Positions 58,292-64,000 of a DNA stretch of 64,000 nucleotides are shown here, piece after piece. The stretch spans positions 459,101 to 523,100 of the forward strand of contig JAEUUF010000026.1 of the NCBI GenBank assembly GCA_016787645.1. Reading direction: 5' to 3'. The translations under genes and the position numbers were made by a program. The notes under the pieces are model-generated. The model was not told where the DNA came from, searched no databases, and saw only the letters and a list, made by a program, of their open reading frames with translations. This DNA is from Cyclobacteriaceae bacterium. Its GTDB lineage: Bacteria; Bacteroidota; Bacteroidia; Cytophagales; Cyclobacteriaceae. The stretch's first letter is position 1, and each line of letters opens with the position of its first letter.

Positions 58292-61063
58292 ATGACCAGC
58301 GAAAAAACGAGACTACATGAGGCCAGAGACAACAAGGCTCCCTGGAAGAAATGGGGACCTTACCTGAGCGATCGCCAATGGGGAACCGTCCGTGAGGACT
58401 ACAGCGAAAATGGGGATGCGTGGAACTTCTTTACGCACGATCATGCCCGTTCCAGGGCCTATCGGTGGGGTGAAGACGGCATTGCCGGTATTTCGGATGA
58501 CAAGCAGAAGCTTTGCTTCGCGCTGACCCTGTGGAACGGAAAGGATCCCATTCTGAAAGAGCGTTATTTCGGCTTAACCAATGGGCAGGGCAACCACGGC
58601 GAGGATGTGAAAGAGTATTATTTCTACCTCGACAGCACGCCCACGCACTCCTACATGAAGTGCCTGTACAAGTATCCGCAATCGGCGTTTCCTTATGAGG
58701 ACTTGGTCCATACCAATGGGCAGCGCACGCGCAAGGAAATGGAGTACGAGCTACTGGATACCGGTATCTTCAATGATAACCGGTACTTTGATGTGTTCAT
58801 TGAATATGCGAAGGCAGGCACGGACGATATTTTGATCAAAATCAGTGCCGCCAACCGTGGTCCCGAAGCAGCAGAAATTCACCTCCTTCCGACCCTGTGG
58901 TTCAGGAACGACTGGTCATCCTGGATTAATGAATCCAACCGGGCAAGGTCCAAACCCATTCTGAAACAAATTAAAGGCCCCGCCCAGGCCGCCACAGCAG
59001 AAGCTGCGCACAGCACGCTGGGCACCTATCGTCTCTTCTGCGAAGGTGAGGTACCTCTTTTGTTCACTGAAAATGAAACCAACCATGAACGTCTTTTCCC
59101 AGGGTCTAAGAATGAAAGCGCCTTTGTAAAAGATGGCATCAACGATTTCGTCGTTAATGGTCAGCCTACGGTAAATCCTGACCAACAAGGAACGAAAGTC
59201 GCTCCGCATTATAAACTGATGGTTGAAGCGGGCCAGACGGCCACCATCAGGCTACGACTTACATTGGTCAATTCAAGTCCCTTGAATGAGCCCTTCAAGA
59301 AGTTCGATGAAATATTTGCCAACCGCGTGAAAGAGGCGGATGAATTCTACAAGTCGGTGACGCCGGCGTCTGTTGGCGGAGACGAGGCCAACGTCATGCG
59401 CCAGGCTCTTGCCGGCATGCTTTGGAGCAAACAGTATTTCTTCTTTGACGGCAACAGCTGGCTCAACGAACATAACTCCAACCCGCTGCATAAAGGATTC
59501 AAGAGCTCTCGCAATTCGGAGTGGTACCACATGCTTAATGAGGATATCATCTCCATGCCGGACAAATGGGAATACCCGTGGTACGCCGCCTGGGACCTGG
59601 CTTTCCACACCCTTCCACTTTCCATTGTTGATCCTGACTTTGCCAAGGATCAGATGAAACTCATGCTGAAGGCACGCTACCTGCATCCGAACGGACAGAT
59701 GCCCGCCTACGAATGGAACTTCAGTGATGTGAATCCTCCGGTTCATGCCTTTGCCACTTTGTTCCTGAACCGTACTGCCCAGTCCCAGGGAGAAGTTGAC
59801 TACGAATTCATGAAGAAAACATTCAATAAGCTCTTGCTGAATTTCACCTGGTGGGTAAACCGCAAAGACCGTTTTGGCAAGAATGTATTTGAAGGAGGCT
59901 TCCTCGGACTCGACAATATTGGGGTATTCGACCGCAGTGCGCCCCTGCCTACCGGTGGGCACCTTGAGCAAGCGGATGGCACAGCCTGGATGGCCCTGTT
60001 CAGCCAAAACATGCTCGAACTCGCCGTTGAGTTGTGCAAGCATGACCCGACTTACCAGGAGATGGTATTCAAGTTCGTTGAACACTTCTTCTACATTGCC
60101 GCTGCCATGAATCAACCTGGCCCCGATGGCATGTGGGACGAAGAAGATGGATTTTACTATGACCTGCTCCGCTTGCCGGATGGCAGTTCCACGCGTCTCA
60201 AAGTGCGGTCGCTCGTAGGGTTACTCCCACTTTGTGCCACGACGGTTATCGAAAAAGAACAACGTGAACTTGTTCCGCTAGCCATGGCGGCTATCACGGA
60301 GCGGCTTCGTCGTATGCCTATATTATTGGAGTCAATCCACCCGACAGGTCCAGGTAATTTCGGTATCAAAGAACGGGGCATCATGTCCCTGATCAATCCT
60401 GACCGCCTCCGCCGCATACTGACAAGGATGCTGGATGAAAACGAATTCCTGGGACCTCATGGCATTCGCTCGATCTCCAAATTCCACGAAAAGAATCCGT
60501 ATGTGTTCTACATCGGCGGCCGCGAATACCGCGTTGACTACCTGCCGGCAGAATCGGATACAGGAATGTTTGGTGGCAATTCCAACTGGCGAGGACCGGT
60601 ATGGATGCCGGTCAACGTCATGATCATCCGTGCCCTTCAACAGTTCTATCTCTACTACGGAGACAACTTCAGGATTGAGTGCCCGACCCACTCCGGTAAA
60701 CTGATGAATTTGTTTGAAGTCAGCAAGGAGATTACCAATCGACTGGTCAGCACCTTTACACTTGACAAGGATGGCCATCGGCCGGTATTCGGCGGTTCGG
60801 AGAAGTTTCAAACCGATCCGAACTGGCGTGACAACATCCTGTTCTATGAATACTTCCACGCCGACAATGGTGCCGGATTGGGAGCCAGCCACCAGACCGG
60901 ATGGACAGGCCTGGTTGCCAAGATGATCGAACTGTATGGGTCTATCGAGGGCAAGAACGTTTTGGAAGAAGGAAGGAAGGCCGCATTTGAGCCCCGTAAA
61001 GAATCAGTGATAAAGCCGAAAAAGAAACTGCTCACCGAAGAGCCGGCTTTGCATCACAATTAG
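58292..61063 (+). CDS. MGH1-like glycoside hydrolase (GH63-type clan)
   Basis: 923 residues, no signal peptide, so cytoplasmic. The first ~350 residues are a beta-rich N-domain (WGTVREDYSENGDAWNFFTHDHARSRAYRWGEDG; YFGLTNGQGNHGEDVKEYYFY), then an (alpha/alpha)6 barrel: DKWEYPWYAAWDLAFHTLPL, LEQADGTAWMALFSQNMLELA and WRGPVWMPVNVMIIRALQQFYLYYG. This matches the MGH1-like/GH63 family, which includes glucosidases and mannosylglycerate hydrolases acting on compatible solutes. Catalytic Asp/Glu assignment needs an alignment. It is followed by a terminator and lactonase gene. Confidence 0.85.
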   Translation: MTSEKTRLHEARDNKAPWKKWGPYLSDRQWGTVREDYSENGDAWNFFTHDHARSRAYRWGEDGIAGISDDKQKLCFALTLWNGKDPILKERYFGLTNGQGNHGEDVKEYYFYLDSTPTHSYMKCLYKYPQSAFPYEDLVHTNGQRTRKEMEYELLDTGIFNDNRYFDVFIEYAKAGTDDILIKISAANRGPEAAEIHLLPTLWFRNDWSSWINESNRARSKPILKQIKGPAQAATAEAAHSTLGTYRLFCEGEVPLLFTENETNHERLFPGSKNESAFVKDGINDFVVNGQPTVNPDQQGTKVAPHYKLMVEAGQTATIRLRLTLVNSSPLNEPFKKFDEIFANRVKEADEFYKSVTPASVGGDEANVMRQALAGMLWSKQYFFFDGNSWLNEHNSNPLHKGFKSSRNSEWYHMLNEDIISMPDKWEYPWYAAWDLAFHTLPLSIVDPDFAKDQMKLMLKARYLHPNGQMPAYEWNFSDVNPPVHAFATLFLNRTAQSQGEVDYEFMKKTFNKLLLNFTWWVNRKDRFGKNVFEGGFLGLDNIGVFDRSAPLPTGGHLEQADGTAWMALFSQNMLELAVELCKHDPTYQEMVFKFVEHFFYIAAAMNQPGPDGMWDEEDGFYYDLLRLPDGSSTRLKVRSLVGLLPLCATTVIEKEQRELVPLAMAAITERLRRMPILLESIHPTGPGNFGIKERGIMSLINPDRLRRILTRMLDENEFLGPHGIRSISKFHEKNPYVFYIGGREYRVDYLPAESDTGMFGGNSNWRGPVWMPVNVMIIRALQQFYLYYGDNFRIECPTHSGKLMNLFEVSKEITNRLVSTFTLDKDGHRPVFGGSEKFQTDPNWRDNILFYEYFHADNGAGLGASHQTGWTGLVAKMIELYGSIEGKNVLEEGRKAAFEPRKESVIKPKKKLLTEEPALHHN

Positions 61064-61078
61064 GCGGACAAATAGGTT

Positions 61079-61109
61079 AAAGCCAGGCTCTGCTCATGAG
61101 CCTGGCTTT
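61079..61109 (+). terminator. Hairpin terminator after the glycosidase gene
   Basis: A 12-bp perfect stem AAAGCCAGGCTC (61079-61090) / GAGCCTGGCTTT (61098-61109) with a 7-base loop; the T-rich tail is short. The first ATG of the downstream frame (61096) sits inside this hairpin, which argues for the later start at 61126. Confidence 0.75.
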
Positions 61110-61125
61110 CTATCTTGTGGATCGT

Positions 61126-62298
61126 ATGGCACTGCACCACTACTCAAGGATCGTCAATAGAGTCGCAGTTGGGCTCCTGGCCATCTTCGTTGGCCTGCTG
61201 GGCAGCTGTTCAACCCGCGAACACGATTTTCTGATTTACATTGGTACCTATACAGGAAAAGGAAGTGATGGAATTTATCTGTATCGGTTCAACTCCAACG
61301 ACGGTCACCTGACTCCCATCGGGCTTGCCGCCAAAACAGAAAATCCATCCTGGCTGGTCATCGACTCTTCCCGGCAATTTCTATACTCCGTTAACGAGAC
61401 AGGTGAATTCCAGGGAAAGCCAACAGGTTCGATCAGCGCATTTTCTATTGATCGCGAATCAGGCGGATTGACTGCACTTCAGCAAATCTCCTCACGAGGT
61501 GCCGCACCTTGTCACCTCTCCATCGATCGGACGGGACGCCATTTGATGGTTGCCAATTATACGGGAGGAAGTGCCGCCATTTTTCCCATTGAAAAAAATG
61601 GTCAGTTAGGAGTACCTGGTTCATTTATACAACATGCAGGCTTCAGCGTTCATCCCGAACGGCAGAATGGCCCTCACGCTCATTCGATACAGGCAACACC
61701 CGATAACCGGTTTGTAACGGTTACTGACTTAGGTATGGACAAGGTAATGGTCTATCCGTTCGACGCAGAAAATGGCTCCCTGGACACCTTACATCCTGTC
61801 AAAGTCACTTTGCCTCCCGGTTCCGGACCACGTCATCTGGCTTATTCACGTGACGGGAAGTCCATCTACGTTCTGAACGAGCTGACATCGACTGTTACTG
61901 TATTCTCCTTGAATACCAAAACCGGTGAAATGACACCTATGCAATCCGAACCCATTCTTCCGGACTCATTCGTTGGTATCAACACCGGGGCGGAAATCCT
62001 GGTGGATGCCACAGGAAAGTTTCTTTATGTTTCCAATCGAGGTGATAATAGCATCGGGCTGTTCAGCATTGAGCCTGTCGATGGACGACTGACCCCGGTT
62101 GAGTGGTTCCCCTCCGGAGGGCGCGGGCCAAGGCATATGGAGATCGATCCCACCGGTCAATGGCTCATGGTGGCGAACCAATTGTCAGATAACCTTGCTC
62201 TATTTAAGATCAATTCTTCCGATGGACGCCTGACGCCGGCCGGGAAGCCACAACCGGTTTCAGCACCGGTGTGTGTGCGATTCATGCCAGTTCAATAA
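61126..62298 (+). CDS. Lactonase family lipoprotein (YbhE/6-phosphogluconolactonase-type beta-propeller)
   Basis: 390 residues from ATG 61126, chosen because the earlier ATG at 61096 lies in a terminator stem. Signal peptide with lipobox (IFVGLLGSC, Cys near 29). Seven-bladed propeller repeats of type IGTYTGKGSDGIYLYRFN, GSISAFSIDRESGGLTALQQISS, CHLSIDRTGRHLMVANYTGGS, GPHAHSIQATPDNRFV, GPRHLAYSRDGKSIYVLNEL, GPRHMEIDPTGQWLMVANQLSD. Related to cycloisomerase 2/Pgl lactonases that open sugar lactones. The exported form may work on periplasmic sugar lactones; the precise substrate is not evident. Confidence 0.87.
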   Translation: MALHHYSRIVNRVAVGLLAIFVGLLGSCSTREHDFLIYIGTYTGKGSDGIYLYRFNSNDGHLTPIGLAAKTENPSWLVIDSSRQFLYSVNETGEFQGKPTGSISAFSIDRESGGLTALQQISSRGAAPCHLSIDRTGRHLMVANYTGGSAAIFPIEKNGQLGVPGSFIQHAGFSVHPERQNGPHAHSIQATPDNRFVTVTDLGMDKVMVYPFDAENGSLDTLHPVKVTLPPGSGPRHLAYSRDGKSIYVLNELTSTVTVFSLNTKTGEMTPMQSEPILPDSFVGINTGAEILVDATGKFLYVSNRGDNSIGLFSIEPVDGRLTPVEWFPSGGRGPRHMEIDPTGQWLMVANQLSDNLALFKINSSDGRLTPAGKPQPVSAPVCVRFMPVQ

Positions 62299-62304
62299 AA
62301 GGGT

Positions 62305-63129
62305 ATGCCCCTCATTCAACTCAACTTAAAACATCAACCGTCACCGTTTCAACTGTTTCTTTCTGAATTCGTTGGCACGGCATTTTTGTTGCTTGTCGGT
62401 TTATCGTTGGTGATTTTTATGTTTGGGGTCGGAAGCCCGATGGCCGAATTAATACCCAGCGTCACTCATCGACGAATAATCACGGGATTTCTTTTCGGCG
62501 GTTGGGGAGCCTTGATATCCCTGACCAATGTCGGCAAGGTAAGCGGAGCCCATATCAACCCCGCCGTCACCATGGTGTTCTTGCTTTTTAACAAGATCGA
62601 AGCCAAGTCGGCTGGATATTATGTGCTCGGGCAGTTAACAGGGGCTATTTTCGGATGCCTTCCCTTGTTGGCCTGGGGGCCGATGGGTGAAAGTTTGTCG
62701 TTTGGCACCACTACCCCGGGTGCTGGGTATACGACGATGATGGCACTGCTTGGCGAAGTGATTACCACGTTTGTCATGGTTTCAGGGCTCGTCCTGTTTG
62801 TTGGATTCCGTCATCTACGTCCCTACACGCCAACCATCTTTCCCTTGATGTATGCAATCATGGTTCCCCTTGAAGCTTCTTTGTCGGGGACAAGCACCAA
62901 CCCTGCGCGCAGCTTTGGGCCGTCCGTGATTTCAGGTATTTGGAATGATTGGTGGATCTACTGGGTTGGACCCTTTGCAGGGGCTTTTCTGGCAAGTCTT
63001 GTACTAAGCAGGTTGGCCAAGGGGATCACTGCTGCGAAGCTTTATCATTTTGACAATCAACAGGACTCGCTATTTCGGAGAAAGACGCAACACGTGGAGG
63101 AGCCCGCAGAAAAACAGTTGATTTCCTAA
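62305..63129 (+). CDS. Aquaporin / MIP family channel
   Basis: 274 residues with six helices and both half-helix motifs, NPA at 85-87 (SGAHINPAVT) and NPA at 199-201 (TSTNPARSFGPS). The position after the second NPA is Arg, the usual selectivity-filter Arg. LSEFVGTAFLLLVG opens the family. The loop sequence looks closer to water-specific aquaporins than to GlpF, as no Asp follows the second NPA. It begins 6 bases after the lactonase gene and so is likely cotranscribed. Confidence 0.93.
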   Translation: MPLIQLNLKHQPSPFQLFLSEFVGTAFLLLVGLSLVIFMFGVGSPMAELIPSVTHRRIITGFLFGGWGALISLTNVGKVSGAHINPAVTMVFLLFNKIEAKSAGYYVLGQLTGAIFGCLPLLAWGPMGESLSFGTTTPGAGYTTMMALLGEVITTFVMVSGLVLFVGFRHLRPYTPTIFPLMYAIMVPLEASLSGTSTNPARSFGPSVISGIWNDWWIYWVGPFAGAFLASLVLSRLAKGITAAKLYHFDNQQDSLFRRKTQHVEEPAEKQLIS

Positions 63130-63135
63130 GGTGAC

Positions 63136-63489
63136 CTACTCTTCCCTCCCGGTTTCAACATGCAGAACGTGCAGTAGCCGGTGAATGATCGGCGCAAAAA
63201 ACACAGCCGTGATACTGAGGAAGGCCACTCCGCTATAAAGCGCATAAAAGGAAGAGAAAAGTTTGGCCCGCTCCGTGGTCATTTCACTCACCGGGCCCAT
63301 TCCGGTCAGGATCATGCTCGACATGTAGAAGCTATCAAGCCATCCGAGACCGGCGGCGTAATGATAGCCGGTGGTTCCAATCAGCAAGGACACCACGATG
63401 AGCAAGAGTGCGAACAGGCTATACCGCGCCAGCCGTGCAAAAAAGCGGGGCAATGAGGCCACCTTCTGTTTATGATGCTCCAATTCCAT
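63136..63489 (-). CDS. Two-helix ion-channel-like protein with non-canonical filter
   Basis: 117 residues. Helix 1 (YSLFALLLIVVSLLIGTTGYHYAAG), then a pore-like stretch GWLDSFYMSSMILTGMGPVSEMTTERAKLFSSFYALYSGVAFLSI and helix 2 continuing VAFLSITAVFFAPIIHRLLHVL. The layout copies the bacterial two-helix K+ channel (GFxDAFYFsv-T-filter-xxPxTxxGKlF-Y). The selectivity filter TVGYG is replaced by TGMGPV at 62-67. It is either a channel with a different ion preference or a structural descendant. Convergent with the aquaporin, 6-base gap. Confidence 0.7.
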   Translation of the reverse strand: MELEHHKQKVASLPRFFARLARYSLFALLLIVVSLLIGTTGYHYAAGLGWLDSFYMSSMILTGMGPVSEMTTERAKLFSSFYALYSGVAFLSITAVFFAPIIHRLLHVLHVETGREE

Positions 63490-63657
63490 TCTTTCAGTGA
63501 ATCAAGGTCAAGCCTCAACGAAATTAGTCAATCCCCACCATCATTACCGACCAGCGCAATCAACGGGCTGCAATAGCCTTGTGGCTTCCCGGGGGCTTCC
63601 TGCTGAGGATTAGTCTACGGCCTGATAAATGTCATTTCTATCGGCAGGCGATCGGTC

Positions 63658-63665
63658 TACATTTT
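63658..63665 (+). promoter_or_regulatory. Possible -7 element upstream of korA-like gene
   Basis: TACATTTT is one mismatch from TAnnTTTG, with TTT (63635-63637) 20 bases before it. It lies 33 bases upstream of the ATG at 63699. Confidence 0.3.
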
Positions 63666-63698
63666 CAGATCGATTAGAAACCCTGAATTACAGCCAAA

Positions 63699-64000
63699 AT
63701 GAGCAAGATTATAGAGCATCTCGAGGACGTCACCATCCGGTTTGCGGGCGACTCGGGCGACGGCATGCAACTCGTCGGCACCCAATTTTCAGAAACCTCC
63801 GGCTTCGCAGGAAACGAGGTAAACACCTTCCCCGACTATCCCTCCGAAATCCGTGCCCCAGAAGGAACCCTCTACGGCGTCAGCGCCTTCCAGGTCCATT
63901 TTGGCACACAAAACATTCATACGCTGGGCGACTACATCGATGTGCTGGTGGCCATGAATGCCTCCTCGCTCAAAGTGAACAAGGCCAACCTGAAAGACGG
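63699..64000 (+). CDS. korA: 2-oxoacid:acceptor oxidoreductase alpha subunit, 5' part
   Basis: The reading frame from ATG 63699 is open to the right edge (100 codons visible), so the gene is cut by the window. The protein starts [25 protein letters not shown], with [28 protein letters not shown] and [12 protein letters not shown]; these are the gamma-domain start of fused gamma-alpha 2-oxoglutarate:ferredoxin oxidoreductases (KorA), which make succinyl-CoA and reduced ferredoxin. Nothing of the alpha domain is in view. In Bacteroidota korB usually follows. Confidence 0.87.
   Translation, partial: MSKIIEHLEDVTIRFAGDSGDGMQLVGTQFSETSGFAGNEVNTFPDYPSEIRAPEGTLYGVSAFQVHFGTQNIHTLGDYIDVLVAMNASSLKVNKANLKD

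Noticed and set aside
59273-60115. 280-residue antisense frame inside the MGH1-like glycosidase
   Set aside because: The opposite strand encodes the conserved (alpha/alpha)6 barrel; the antisense product has no recognisable features.
61096-61125. Earlier ATG for the lactonase gene at 61096
   Set aside because: The codon is part of the hairpin terminator 61079-61109, and the signal peptide and lipobox fit better from 61126.

Overview
The window looks like chromosomal DNA of a Bacteroidota bacterium, most likely order Cytophagales. The evidence is: T9SS-type C-terminal sorting domains on two secreted proteins; an alternative complex III (act) operon fused to aa3 oxidase genes; the long three-domain form of IspG; a bacillithiol-transferase-like DinB protein; several promoters of the Bacteroidota type (TTTG/TTG, about 20 bp, TAnnTTTG); and almost no Shine-Dalgarno sequences. 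I see no tRNA, rRNA, CRISPR array, prophage or insertion sequence. No gap without a gene exceeds about 250 bases.

Layout. 1-7036: 3' part of a giant secreted, PKD/Ig-rich T9SS protein that ends at a strong terminator. 7168-10194: TerC membrane protein, then a tightly packed trio (bacillithiol transferase, YheT hydrolase, and an SRAP-fold protein lacking its catalytic residues). 10202-14289 (minus): lipoprotein, then an SDR-ispG-small membrane protein-MmcQ run. 14324-15814: MlaE and MlaF of a lipid ABC transporter. 15817-36340 (minus): the centrepiece, one unidirectional run of about 20 kb, actABCDEF - ctaC - ctaD - ctaA - ctaB - two coxIII genes - coxIV - Sco-like - DUF420/CtaM - CAMC peptide - DUF983 - large NtrY-like kinase. 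It starts from a near-perfect promoter at 36376-36406. It encodes quinol oxidation by ACIII, electron transfer to an A1-type cytochrome oxidase, heme A synthesis and assembly factors.

36560-38293: unknown membrane protein and a sarcosine-oxidase-like flavoenzyme. 38299-46623 (minus): kdpD-kdpE-kup-porin, followed by a galactose mutarotase lipoprotein and a TPR protein. This is a potassium-uptake locus in which Kdp-type regulators sit with Kup, not with the KdpABC pump. 46624-46844 carries a degenerate 7-bp tandem repeat. 46845-50396: small wHTH-like protein, CotH-type T9SS protein, membrane protein, and two secreted beta-rich proteins. 50465-54250 (minus): a beta-lactamase/D-aminoacylase fusion with an N-carbamoyl-amino-acid hydrolase. 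54355-58048 (minus): lipoprotein, membrane protein, two outer-membrane beta-barrels. 58292-63489: MGH1-like glycosidase, lactonase lipoprotein, aquaporin, and a K+-channel-like protein with an abnormal filter. 63699-end: start of a 2-oxoacid:ferredoxin oxidoreductase alpha subunit.

No wholly new system is evident. The most interesting items are a series of 'hollowed-out' family members (SRAP, Sco, channel, Omp28-like domain), the Kup/KdpDE/porin operon, the hexaheme ActA, and the domain fusion at 51749-54250.
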